A stretch of DNA of 36,548 nucleotides from assembly GCA_001464385.1 (NCBI GenBank), contig LNFB01000333.1, positions 1-36,548 of the forward strand, in the 5' to 3' direction. Within the stretch, counting starts at the first letter, position 1. Each line of letters begins with the position of its first letter. The DNA is from Deltaproteobacteria bacterium Ga0077550 (GTDB lineage Bacteria; Myxococcota_A; Polyangia; Nannocystales; Nannocystaceae). Both the position numbers and the translations under genes were made by a program. Of this stretch, positions 15,705 to 23,563 are shown one piece after another. The notes below the pieces were generated by a model. It worked only from the letters and a program-made list of their open reading frames with translations. It was not told where the DNA came from and ran no database searches.

Positions 15705-17822
15705 TCACGGCCCGACGAGGCGATCGAGCCGCGCGATCCGGGTGGCCGCGGAGGCGGATCCGAGCCCGCGCGCCTGCTCGTACGCCGCGCGGGCGTCGTC
15801 GTAGCGCAGCAGCTTCACCCGCGCGTCGCCGAGGAGGATCCACAGCGCGCCGGACTTGGGCGAGCGCCCCGTCGCGAGGCCGGCGAAGCGCTCGGCCTCG
15901 CGGTACTCGCTGCGCTCGAAGTGGAGCTCCGCGAGGCCGGCGAGCGCCTCGGCGTTGCGACGATCGTGGCCGAGCGCGCGGTGGAACGCCTTGGCCGCCG
16001 CGTCGAGGCGACCGGCCTTCAACGCCGCGGTGCCGGCCCGCGCGAGGGGCTCGGCCGCGTCGTCGGCCGGCGGTGGATCGTCCGTGCTCGCGGGCGTCCG
16101 CGCGGGCTCGGGGGCCGGTGGCACCGCGCGCGCGGGCTCGGGGATCGACGCGTCGTCCGGCGGCCTCGCGGGCGTGGGCGTCGCGTCGGTCGGCGTCGCG
16201 TCGGGGGCCGGCCGCTCGACCAGGCCATCGAGGCGCGCACGGGTCGTGCTCGCCGCGGTGCGTCGATCCCCGAAGTAACGCTCGAGCCGCGCCGCCTGCC
16301 GCGAGGGATCGGCGTCGGCGAGCACCGCGAGTGGCTCGGCCGCGACGAGCTCGGCCTCGGAGAAGCCGCCGTGTTCGGCCTTGGTCACGAGATCGGCGAG
16401 CTGGCCCGGGGTCAGGGTCACGCGCCGTCGCGCCTGTTCGCGCGAGGGATCGAACACCAGCGCCGCGGCGTAGAAGTCGACGGCGAACGGCGGGCCGCCG
16501 GGCCGCTCGAAGTAGCGATCGCCCAGGGCGACCAGCGCGTCGGCCATCTCGACGCGCAGCTCGGCCGCGGTCTGGTCGGCACGATCCGCGGGCGCGCCGT
16601 CGGTGGCCTCGAGCTCGAGTACCTTGCCGATCGCGGTGGGCGCGTCGGGTCGATCGGGCGGCGGATACACGTAGTGTCCGTGCGCGGCGGCCATGCGGGC
16701 CTCGTCGGCGAGCCGCCGCGCGACGTCGAGCTCCGCGTCGCTCGGCGCCGGTCGCCACCACAGGGTCGCCGCGATCGCCACCGCGCTCGCGAACGGGACC
16801 GCGATCACGCCGGCGACGAGCGCTCGCCGGGCCCGGCGGCGATCGAGCCGCAGCGCCTCGAGCAGCGCGTCCATCGTGGGGAAGCGGAGGTTCGGATCGG
16901 CCGCCAGCCCGCGGGCCAGGGCACGATCGAGCCACGCCGGGACGCCGTGGCGCTCGCGCGGCGTCACGATCGCGCCGGCCTGCGCCGCGGCGCGATAGGT
17001 CTGCACGGTGTCGGCGGCGAAGGGGAGCTCGCGGTGCAGGCAGCGGAACAGCGCGACGCAGAACGCGAACTGATCGGTGCGCGGCGAGGCGTCGGCGCCG
17101 GTGCCGAGCTCGGGCGCCATGTACGGCGGCGTACCGAGCATGATCTCCGCGTCGGTCAGATCGCTCGACAAGAGCGTGGGGCGCTCGCCGTCGAGCAGCG
17201 CGACGTCCTCGACTCCGCCCGCGGACGAGGCGCTGGCGCGCGCGAGCCCGAAGTCCAGGACGGTGACGCGCCCGTCGTCGCCGAGCATGACGTTGCCGGG
17301 CTTGAAGTCGCGGTGGATGAGCCCGGCCCGGTGCGCCGCGGCGAGGCCCTGGCCGGCCTCGACGAAGACGTCGCGGATCCGCCGCCAATCGGGTCGCTCG
17401 TCGCGGATCCACGCGTCGACGGTGCGGCCCTCGAGCAGCTCCATCGCGAGGAACATGCCGTCGTCGTGCTCACCGACATCGTGCACGACGACGACGTTGG
17501 GGTGACGGATCTGCGCGATCGCCTGGGCCTCGCGCAGCACCCGGGCGCGGCGATCGCCCAGGCGCCCGTCGGCCGGCTCGGCGGCGTCGGAGCGCAGGAG
17601 CTTGATCGCCACCTTGCGCTCGAGCTCGGTGTCGAACGCGGAGTAGACGTCGCCGAGGCCACCGGCGCCGATGTGGTGGAGCACGAGGTAGCGGCCGACG
17701 AGCGTCCCCGTGCGCAGCGCGCCCGTCGTCGTCGCCGTCGTCGTCGCCGTGGGCTGGGCCAGCGCGACGGGGCGCGTGGGCGCGTCGTCGCCGTCCGCGG
17801 GGCTCGGCACGCGCCGCGCCAT
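15705..17822 (-). CDS. Membrane Ser/Thr protein kinase with C-terminal TPR-like repeats
   Basis: This encodes about 705 residues from the ATG at 17820-17822; a GTG at 17861 would add 13. The kinase domain (about residues 44-325) has a glycine loop IGAGGLGDVY (51-60), the ATP-binding Lys74 in VAIKLL, the catalytic loop HRDFKPGN (170-177), DFG at 190-192 and APE at 236-238, so it should be active. A membrane segment at about 334-356 (ALVAGVIAVPFASAVAIAAT) is followed by a long outer region, a Pro/Ala/Asp linker and C-terminal TPR-like repeats (AGTAALKAGRLDAAAKAFHR ... AELHFERSEYREAERFAGLA). The topology is a cytoplasmic kinase with an external sensor or partner-binding part. Nearby are the FHA-LuxR gene and two beta-helix lipoproteins. 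Confidence 0.93.
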   Translation of the reverse strand: MARRVPSPADGDDAPTRPVALAQPTATTTATTTGALRTGTLVGRYLVLHHIGAGGLGDVYSAFDTELERKVAIKLLRSDAAEPADGRLGDRRARVLREAQAIAQIRHPNVVVVHDVGEHDDGMFLAMELLEGRTVDAWIRDERPDWRRIRDVFVEAGQGLAAAHRAGLIHRDFKPGNVMLGDDGRVTVLDFGLARASASSAGGVEDVALLDGERPTLLSSDLTDAEIMLGTPPYMAPELGTGADASPRTDQFAFCVALFRCLHRELPFAADTVQTYRAAAQAGAIVTPRERHGVPAWLDRALARGLAADPNLRFPTMDALLEALRLDRRRARRALVAGVIAVPFASAVAIAATLWWRPAPSDAELDVARRLADEARMAAAHGHYVYPPPDRPDAPTAIGKVLELEATDGAPADRADQTAAELRVEMADALVALGDRYFERPGGPPFAVDFYAAALVFDPSREQARRRVTLTPGQLADLVTKAEHGGFSEAELVAAEPLAVLADADPSRQAARLERYFGDRRTAASTTRARLDGLVERPAPDATPTDATPTPARPPDDASIPEPARAVPPAPEPARTPASTDDPPPADDAAEPLARAGTAALKAGRLDAAAKAFHRALGHDRRNAEALAGLAELHFERSEYREAERFAGLATGRSPKSGALWILLGDARVKLLRYDDARAAYEQARGLGSASAATRIARLDRLVGP

Positions 17823-17941
17823 CGCGTGCGTCGCGTCGGGGTCGGGGCCCGCGGATCCCACGCGGCCATGGTCGCACAGGTACGGGGTGCTCCGGCGACG
17901 ATGCGGGAAAGGCCTGGCGGGGTTCGTCGCTCGATGTCGCA
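17823..17941. other. Divergent intergenic region
   Basis: It lies between the kinase start and the divergent lipoprotein start, and must hold both promoters. I see no clear -10/-35 pair or operator. Confidence 0.35.
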
Positions 17942-19111
17942 ATGGTGTCATCCATGCCGCGCTCGCATCCGAGTCATTCTCCGACCCTGGCCCTCTTCCT
18001 GTCGCTCGGTGCGTGCGCGAGCGAGGGCGGCGGGGACGAGCAGGCCAGCTCCAGCGGTGCGTCGCTGTCCGGGCCCGACGCGTCGTCGGCCACGGCGATG
18101 TCGAGCACCCTCGACACGAGCGCGTCGGACAGCGCGACGTCGGACCCGAGCGCGAGCGGCCCGAGCGACGACACCGGCACGCCGACGGGCGCGTGCGGCA
18201 ACGCCGACGGCCAGCTCCTGCTGCCCTCGATGCCGTGGAACACCGATGTGAGCGCGGCGCCGGTGGCCGCCGACTCGCAGGCGGTGATCGACTACCTGCA
18301 GGCGAACGTCGCGAGTGACGCGAGGTTCCAGATCGACTTCTCGATCCCGATCCTCGAGGCCACCGCCGACACGCCGCGGCAGTCGTTCGAGCCCACCGAG
18401 GACTTCTTCGATCCCGACTGCGATCCGGCGCCGATCCCCGTGCCCGAGGGCGGCCACATCGAAGGCGAGGCCGGCTACACCTGCGAGGGCGACGGGGACT
18501 GCCACCTCATCGTCGTCGATCGCGAGTCGTGCCGGCTCTACGAGCAGTGGCGGGCCGGCTTCGGCACCGGCGGCGGTTGTCTCGCGATCTGGGAGCTCGA
18601 TCGCGCCTACGACGAGACGCTGCGTGGCGACTACTGCAGCAGCGCGGATGCGGCGGGCCTGCCGATCGCGGCGCTGCTGTTCACCGCCGACGAGGTCGCA
18701 TCCGGCGAGATCCGCCACGCGCTGCGCTTCATCCTCCCCAACGACAACATCCGCGCCGACGAGTACGTGCGACCCGGCACGCACTCGACGTTCCCCACCG
18801 CAGGCCCCGGGGACGCGCCGCCGTACGCGGTGCGCCTGCGCCTGCGCCCCGACGCCGACCTCTCCGGGCTCAACCCCGCCGCGCAGGTGGTCGCGCGGGC
18901 GCTCGCGACCTACGGCATGATCCTCGCCGACGGCGGCAACATCACCTTCACCGCCGCGGCCGACGACGTCACCACCGCCACGTGGGAGGGTGTCGGCCTG
19001 GGGCCCCACGACCTCAAGGGCTTGCAGTGGTCGGACTTCGAGGTGATCGACGCTGGCCCGACGATCGCGTGGAGCGAGGGCGAGTGCACGCGCACACCGA
19101 TCACCGATTGA
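17942..19111 (+). CDS. Lipoprotein, function unknown
   Basis: This encodes 389 residues from the ATG at 17942, or 385 from the ATG at 17954 (MPRSHPSH). The signal ends in SLGAC (lipobox LGAC, Cys near residue 25), followed by a Ser/Ala/Thr/Asp linker to about residue 82. The globular part begins ADGQLLLPSMPWNTDVSAAP and includes ADSQAVIDYLQAN. It has a central Cys-containing stretch (YTCEGDGDCHLIVVDRESCR) and LRFILPNDNIRADEYV, APPYAVRLRLRPD and ATYGMILADGGNITFTAA further on. This composition resembles extracellular proteins annotated only as hypothetical; I would not assign a function. It should be anchored outside the cytoplasm. Confidence 0.85.
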   Translation: MVSSMPRSHPSHSPTLALFLSLGACASEGGGDEQASSSGASLSGPDASSATAMSSTLDTSASDSATSDPSASGPSDDTGTPTGACGNADGQLLLPSMPWNTDVSAAPVAADSQAVIDYLQANVASDARFQIDFSIPILEATADTPRQSFEPTEDFFDPDCDPAPIPVPEGGHIEGEAGYTCEGDGDCHLIVVDRESCRLYEQWRAGFGTGGGCLAIWELDRAYDETLRGDYCSSADAAGLPIAALLFTADEVASGEIRHALRFILPNDNIRADEYVRPGTHSTFPTAGPGDAPPYAVRLRLRPDADLSGLNPAAQVVARALATYGMILADGGNITFTAAADDVTTATWEGVGLGPHDLKGLQWSDFEVIDAGPTIAWSEGECTRTPITD

Positions 19112-19284
19112 TCCGCCCGCGCCCGAACGAATCGGGATTCTCGAATCGGGTTTTCCGAGGGTCGAGTTCGATCGACGGTCCGAACTGCGTGTCCGAGTGG
19201 CCCACGCCGCACCGGTTGCGCGGGCTCGATCGTGCGCGGGCCCGACAAACCCGCGCGACGGGGCTATGGTGAGGCGGGGTTCCG
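19112..19284. other. Intergenic region with a 9-base direct repeat
   Basis: CGAATCGGG occurs at 19128-19136 and 19142-19150 (14-base period), followed by TTTT. Possible stems have only two-base loops, so I do not call it a terminator. CTATGGT near 19265 may be the -10 of the next gene. Confidence 0.3.
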
Positions 19285-19788
19285 ATGATCGGCTGGACCA
19301 TGCTCGCGATCGTGCTCGCCACCTCGGCGCCGTCGACTGGGGCGGCGCCGTCGACGGGCGGACCACCGTCGCCGCGCGCGGCCGCCCGCGCCGCCGTCGC
19401 GACGCAGCTGCCCTCGCGTCCGCCGTCGCGCATCGATCCGCGACGCTTGCCGCCGACCTACTCGCTCACGCGTGACCCCGGCTTCACGCCGTGGTCGGCG
19501 TTCCTCTCGCTCGGTGACGATCGACTCGGCGCGTGGACGCTCGAGGGCACGAGCCTCAGTAGCGGCCTACGCTGCAACGATCCGCGCGAGGCCGGCTGCC
19601 AGCCGCTGGCGTTCGCCTTCGCCGGGCCGGTGTGGCAGCCCCACGGCACGCGCGTCGGCTTCTTCGCCGGGCCGAGCATCACGTCGCTGCCCTTCGGCAG
19701 CGGCATGGCGCTGCTGCCGGGCTTCAGCGCCGGGCTCCGCGTCACGCCGGTGAGCCTCGCGGCGGTGGTGAAGCGCCTGCGCAGGTGA
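19285..19788 (+). CDS. Small secreted protein, function unknown
   Basis: This encodes 167 residues from an ATG. GAGGCGGGG lies 6-14 bases upstream and may act as a weak ribosome-binding site. The N-terminus (MIGWTMLAIVLATSAPSTGA) is a signal peptide followed by a Pro/Ser/Ala stretch. The C-terminal 110 residues are rich in Gly, Pro, Leu and Phe with two Cys (LRCNDPREAGCQP) and short hydrophobic runs ending FSAGLRVTPVSLAAVVKRLRR, which could be a few outer-membrane strands. It converges on the lipoprotein gene ending at 19799, 10 bases away. The family is not recognised. Confidence 0.7.
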   Translation: MIGWTMLAIVLATSAPSTGAAPSTGGPPSPRAAARAAVATQLPSRPPSRIDPRRLPPTYSLTRDPGFTPWSAFLSLGDDRLGAWTLEGTSLSSGLRCNDPREAGCQPLAFAFAGPVWQPHGTRVGFFAGPSITSLPFGSGMALLPGFSAGLRVTPVSLAAVVKRLRR

Positions 19789-19798
19789 GCGCGCTGCG

Positions 19799-20605
19799 TC
19801 ACGGGCACGCCGGGTCTTCACCGATGCACGCGTCGAGATCGACCGGCCCGAACGGTCCCTCGCCGCACGGCGTGGCGCCGGAGGTCCCGAGGCCGGGCAC
19901 GCGCGCGGGCCACAGGCACGGCACGAGTCCGTGGAGATCGGGCGCCGCGAGGCACGCGTCGAACCACGCCGCGTCGCGCGGCGCGAGCAGCCACTGATCG
20001 ACGCTGCCCGCCTTGTCCTCGAACCACGCGATCTCGGTGACCACGCCCGCGTCGAGCACCACGTAGCGGCCGAGGACCTCCTCGTAGCCGCCGGGTTGGA
20101 GGTTGATCGTGTGCTCGGCCGGCTCGCCGTCGCGCATCGACGTCAACACGCAGCGCGCGGCGGCCTCGGTCGCCGCGAGATCGGCGAGGGTCTCCTCGCC
20201 GAACGTGTACGTGCCGGCCTCGCAGTCGGACTCGCCGCCGAAGTACAGATCGACCGCCCCACAGGGGGTCGGCAGCGCGGCGCACACGAACGGCTCGATG
20301 CCGCTGCCTCCGCCGTCCGAGTCGATGAACCCCGAGTGATCCCAGCAGCCGTCGGCCGCGGTCTCCTCACCCGTCGTGCCGGTGTCGTCGGTGCCGCTCG
20401 AGCTGTCGGCCAGCGTCGGATCGACAGGGCCCGAGGAGTCGCTGCTCGTGGTGCCCGGTCCCGTGGTGCCCGGACCGGTCGCCGTGCCGTCGGTCGTGTC
20501 GCTCGAAGAGCCCGTGCCGGCGTCGTCCGCCGTGCCGTCGCCGTCGCCGCCCGACGGGCCGCAGGCCGCGAGCAGGGTCGCGAGCGCCCACCGTGGGGGA
20601 CGCAC
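19799..20605 (-). CDS. Lipoprotein with long acidic linker, function unknown
   Basis: This encodes about 268 residues if it starts at the GTG at 20603-20605, which gives an ideal signal peptide (RPPRWALATLLAAC, lipobox LLAAC). A GTG at 20632 and an ATG at 20680 are in frame upstream and would lengthen the n-region. Residues after the Cys form a linker of Gly/Thr/Ser/Asp (DDTGTTGEE type) to about residue 85. The C-terminal domain has paired Cys (FVCAALPTPCGAVDLYFG, ESDCEAGTYTFGEE), the segment AARCVLTSMRDGEPAEHTIN, and a Cys-rich end. It should be exported and disulfide-bonded. I do not recognise the fold. Confidence 0.82.
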   Translation of the reverse strand: MRPPRWALATLLAACGPSGGDGDGTADDAGTGSSSDTTDGTATGPGTTGPGTTSSDSSGPVDPTLADSSSGTDDTGTTGEETAADGCWDHSGFIDSDGGGSGIEPFVCAALPTPCGAVDLYFGGESDCEAGTYTFGEETLADLAATEAAARCVLTSMRDGEPAEHTINLQPGGYEEVLGRYVVLDAGVVTEIAWFEDKAGSVDQWLLAPRDAAWFDACLAAPDLHGLVPCLWPARVPGLGTSGATPCGEGPFGPVDLDACIGEDPACP

Positions 20606-20723
20606 CGCGCGGTGGCGCCCGACACGGCGCACATCGATGGGGGACAGGGAAGCCGAGCCGTCGTCGCAGGGGAGGGACATGTCGGGCACACGAGTGTGCG
20701 ACCTCGGGGATTCCGATCGCCGA

Positions 20724-20767
20724 CGATCGCGAATTTCCGCGATCGACCCGATCGGCCCGGGTACGCT
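20724..20767 (+). promoter_or_regulatory. Promoter region of the glutathione peroxidase gene with inverted repeat
   Basis: CGATCGCG (20724-20731) and CGCGATCG (20738-20745) form a perfect 8-base inverted repeat with a 6-base AT-rich spacer. TACGCT (20762-20767) follows, 6 bases before the GTG start, as a -10-like element. The repeat could be an operator, although GATCG words are common in this DNA. Confidence 0.4.
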
Positions 20768-20773
20768 CCCCGG

Positions 20774-21259
20774 GTGTCGACCTTCCACGACTTCGTCCTG
20801 ACCTCCATCACCGGGGAGCCGATCGCGCTGTCGACCTATGGCGTGCTCGGGGTTGGCACCGCGTGCCTCGTGGTCAACGTCGCGAGTGCCTGAGGGCTCA
20901 CGCCCCAGTACGCAGGTCTGCGTGCACTCCACGACAACCACCCCGAGCTCACCGTGCTCGGCTTCCCGTGCAATCAGTTCGGCAAGCAGGAGCCGGGCAC
21001 CAACGCCGAGATCCTCGCCTTCGCGACCTCGAAGTACGGCGTCACGTTCCCGATGTTCGCGAAGCTCGAGGTCAACGGCGAGCGCGCGGCGCCGCTGTTT
21101 CGGTTCCTCCGCGACGCCCAGCCCAACCCCGACGGCACCACCCCGATCCCGTGGAACTTCACCAAGTTCCTCGTCGATCGCGACGGCAACGTGGTGAAGC
21201 GATTCCAGCCCGAGGTGACGCCAGCGCAGATCGAGGCCGCGCTCGGCACGCTGCTGTGA
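20774..21259 (+). CDS. gpx: Glutathione peroxidase, probable selenoprotein (in-frame TGA = Sec40)
   Basis: This encodes 161 residues from a GTG, reading through a TGA at 20891-20893. The sequence before it ends LVVNVASA; after it comes GLTPQYAGLRALHD, so the TGA sits exactly where the family has its catalytic Sec or Cys (NVAS-x-U/C-G-x-T). The other catalytic residues are present: Gln72 (FPCNQFGKQEPG) and Trp127-Asn128 (WNFTKFLVDRDG). The length matches the usual 160 residues. A hairpin typical of a bacterial SECIS lies just downstream. The enzyme would reduce peroxides with a thiol donor. The resolving Cys of thioredoxin-type members is missing (AFATSKYG at that site), so it is a one-selenol type. 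Reading only the part after the TGA would give a false 101-residue gene. No sel genes lie in this window. Confidence 0.9.
20894..20930 (+). promoter_or_regulatory. Bacterial SECIS-like hairpin
   Basis: Just after the TGA, ACGCA (20910-20914) pairs with TGCGT (20919-20923) around the loop GGTC (20915-20918). U20909 may be bulged or pair with G20924, and G20908 can pair with C20925. The apical sequence GCAGGTCTGC is the same as I recall for the E. coli fdhF SECIS, which SelB binds. The loop lies 22-25 bases past the TGA, within the bacterial range. The hairpin is inside the coding sequence, as expected in bacteria. Confidence 0.8.
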
Positions 21260-21328
21260 GGGAGGCGTCGTCCGCGGCTGCGGCGTCCCGCGTCATCGCC
21301 GGGATACGCACGTCTCACGCGGCCGACG

Positions 21329-22183
21329 CTACCGACACGGCACGTCGTCGAGGTTGCCGCACACCGTCACCGCGTCGCCGCCATCGATCCCCGCCAACAG
21401 CTCGTGGACGGCTGCGGCCGGGAGGAGCGGATTGCCCGAGACGACGCCGCCCTCCACGATGCGCTCGAGTCCCGCGAGCGCGGAGACATCGGTGAGCGCC
21501 GCGTTGTCGGCGAGCTCGAGCACACCGACCTCGCGCAGGCTCTCGAGCCCTACGAGCGACGCGAGCGTCTCGTCGCTCGCGATGTGCAGCGGGCCCGCGA
21601 CGTACACCAACGAGGCGAGTGGCGCGAGCTCGATCAGCGAGGCGTCGTCCGCATCGAGCGACCCGAGGCACGTGTCGCCCGCCCACTCGTCCAGGTCCGC
21701 CTGGCTCTCGATCGTGGCGTAGCGCAGCAAGTGGCAGTCGGGCGCCGGCACGCATTGGGTGGTGTTGTGCCACCCGAACAGGCACGACGAGCCCTCGCCG
21801 CAGTGCGCGTCCTCCGTGCACACGGCGGCGTCGCAGTAGCAGCACTCCGGATCCGTGTCGCACCCGCAGTAGCAGATCGAGAACTCGCCGCAGACCGCTT
21901 GCTCGGGATCGCAGTAGGGCTCGCCGCCGCCTTCGGAGGACGATGCACCGCTCGTGCTGCTCGCCTCGCCGACGCTCGTGCCGACCGACGGATCACTGCC
22001 CGAGGTCGCGGTGCTCGTGGTCGCAGTCGTCGGGGGCGACGTGGACGCCTCGCCCGATCCGTCGAGTGACAGCCCGCTCGAGCCGCCCTCGCCGCCCGCG
22101 TCGGTCGAATTGCCCACGACGGGTCCGCACGCGACCGCGCTCGCACACGCCACCGCACCCCAACGCAACGGAAACCCTGCCAT
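21329..22183 (-). CDS. Lipoprotein with Cys-rich module and receptor-L/leucine-rich-like domain
   Basis: This encodes 284 residues with an ATG at 22181-22183; TATCAT (22190-22195, minus strand) lies 6 bases upstream. The signal MAGFPLRWGAVACASAVAC is lipoprotein-like. A Gly/Ser/Thr linker leads to a Cys-rich module (about residues 89-150) in which Cys recur every few residues (YCDPEQAVCGEFSICYCGCD, then ECCYCDAAVC). The last 130 residues have spaced Leu repeats such as LVYVAGPLHIASDETLASLV, LESLREVGVLELADN and LTDVSALAGLERIVEGGVVS. These recall the L-domain/leucine-rich proteins often found as myxobacterial lipoproteins. It is probably a surface binding protein; the ligand is unknown. Confidence 0.85.
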   Translation of the reverse strand: MAGFPLRWGAVACASAVACGPVVGNSTDAGGEGGSSGLSLDGSGEASTSPPTTATTSTATSGSDPSVGTSVGEASSTSGASSSEGGGEPYCDPEQAVCGEFSICYCGCDTDPECCYCDAAVCTEDAHCGEGSSCLFGWHNTTQCVPAPDCHLLRYATIESQADLDEWAGDTCLGSLDADDASLIELAPLASLVYVAGPLHIASDETLASLVGLESLREVGVLELADNAALTDVSALAGLERIVEGGVVSGNPLLPAAAVHELLAGIDGGDAVTVCGNLDDVPCR

Positions 22184-22216
22184 GCGAGGATGATAGCGCG
22201 AGGCGTGCAGAACGGC

Positions 22217-22768
22217 TCAGCGAAACGGCGGACCATGCACCCAGCCGGTCAACGCGTAGCGTACGCCGCTGACGACCGGTGACACCTCGTGCGGCAGATA
22301 CGAGGGAAACGCGATCGCACAGCCGCGCGCGCGCGGCCCACGAACGTGCGCGGGTGGATCGAAGAAGCGGAGATCCCCGCCCTCGTACTCGTCGCTCGAG
22401 GAGAGCTGCACGGTGAGCCCGAGCTTGCGGCGCTGCCCGTTTGCACTGCCGAGATCGGCATGCCACGCGTGGAAGTCGCCGACCTCGTAGCGCTGTACCT
22501 TGAGCGGCGAAGCGAGCTCGCTCAGCTCGAAGCCATAGGTCGCGTGCACGCGCAAGAACTCCGCGATGCGCTCGAACGCCCACGCATGCGCGGGCCCGAG
22601 CTCGAGCAGCTTCCACGAAGCACGCTTTGCGCCGTTGGTGGTCGCCGCGCCGGTCTCGTCGGTGACGTGCGCCGACGTCCACGGCAGCGGCGTAGCGATG
22701 AGCCGCGCGCACTCCTCGACGGTGAATAGCCCCGCCTGCCACACCACTGCGTAGAGGCTCTGCACCAC
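22217..22768 (-). CDS. 2-oxoglutarate/Fe(II)-dependent dioxygenase (prolyl-4-hydroxylase-like)
   Basis: This encodes about 183 residues from the GTG at 22766-22768; GTG codons at 22765 and 22798 are alternatives. I prefer 22768 because TAGGCT (22776-22781, minus strand) lies 7 bases upstream. The family's iron triad is visible: His and Asp in FHAWHADLG and the distal His in PSYLPHEVSPV. The 2-oxoglutarate-binding Arg is in VSGVRYALTGWVHG. The strand LGLTVQLSSSDEYEGGDLRF is also typical. The closest known relatives by motif are PiuC/P4H-type hydroxylases, but the substrate is unknown. There is no signal peptide, so it is cytoplasmic. It lies 75 bases downstream of a secreted-protein gene in the same direction. 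Confidence 0.85.
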   Translation of the reverse strand: MVQSLYAVVWQAGLFTVEECARLIATPLPWTSAHVTDETGAATTNGAKRASWKLLELGPAHAWAFERIAEFLRVHATYGFELSELASPLKVQRYEVGDFHAWHADLGSANGQRRKLGLTVQLSSSDEYEGGDLRFFDPPAHVRGPRARGCAIAFPSYLPHEVSPVVSGVRYALTGWVHGPPFR

Positions 22769-22843
22769 ACCCGCGAGCCTACCACTGGGCCCGGTCACAT
22801 CGTATCGCCGGCCGGGTCAGCGGCGGCACCAGCCCGACCATCG

Positions 22844-23446
22844 CTACTCGACCGTGATCACCACCTTCACCTTCCCTCGCGGCGCGCCCGCGCCCATCAG
22901 CGTCAACTCTTCGCCGACGTTGCCCGTCGTGGTGCCGGTGATCTTGCCGGTGGTGGGATCCACGGACAGCAGCGCGGACCAGTCGTAGGGGCCGGAGTGG
23001 ATGTCGAGCACGTCCCAGCTGTCGGGGCACGGGGCGTACTGCGCGGGGCCGGGTGGATCGCCGCAGGGCACCGAGCCGCCGAGTCCGCCACCGATGGCGC
23101 CGTAGTCGGGTCCCTCGTCGAAATCCCTGACCGTGATCGCGACGATCCCCTTGCCACCACGCGTGCGGTTCAGCGACTTCGCGATCGCCGTCTCGAGCGG
23201 ACCGCTCGGCGTCGCGCCCTCGGCGTAGTGACGCAGCGCCGAAGCGACGAGCGCAGTGAGCTCGGGGCTGCGCTGCACCGGTGTCCGGCGCAGGCGCTCG
23301 GGGCCGTCGAGCTGCGAGAGATCGACGGTCGCACCCACCGCGGGTCGCGACGTCGGGCGGGTCGCGGACGGCCCCCGCGGGTTCGCCGGGCCGAAGGACG
23401 CCGCGAGGAGGAGCGCAGCGACGAGGGAGGCGGACGAGAGCATCAT
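22844..23446 (-). CDS. Secreted protein, function unknown
   Basis: This encodes 200 residues; two adjacent ATG codons (23441-23446) could start it. The signal peptide is MMLSSASLVAALLLAASFGP. A Pro/Arg/Ser linker leads to a helical part (SPELTALVASALRHYAEG) and then a small beta-rich C-terminal domain with two Cys (VPCGDPPGPAQYAPCPDSWD) and the final strand GKVKVVITVE. I do not recognise a family, and no catalytic motif stands out. It is probably periplasmic. The 117 bases upstream of it hold nothing clear. Confidence 0.75.
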   Translation of the reverse strand: MMLSSASLVAALLLAASFGPANPRGPSATRPTSRPAVGATVDLSQLDGPERLRRTPVQRSPELTALVASALRHYAEGATPSGPLETAIAKSLNRTRGGKGIVAITVRDFDEGPDYGAIGGGLGGSVPCGDPPGPAQYAPCPDSWDVLDIHSGPYDWSALLSVDPTTGKITGTTTGNVGEELTLMGAGAPRGKVKVVITVE

Positions 23447-23563
23447 GTCGAAGGGAGACTGACGCGCCGCGCGATGTGACGCGTCGACGGCGCTGGATTC
23501 GTCTTCGTGGTCGGAATCTTGGGGGTTCTGGCGCAGGTGGGCGAGACTGGCCCCCGATCCCGA

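Noticed and set aside
15269..18251. Long plus-strand frames opposite the kinase gene
   Set aside because: They are antisense shadows of the kinase gene, with no recognisable domain and very high Arg content.
19122..19154. Hairpin followed by TTTT after the lipoprotein gene, as a terminator
   Set aside because: The possible stems are 5 bases with loops of only two bases, or do not end at the T run.
20954..21259. Separate 101-residue glutathione peroxidase gene starting at a GTG
   Set aside because: It lacks the catalytic residue and N-terminal strands; the same frame continues upstream through a TGA placed at the Sec position.
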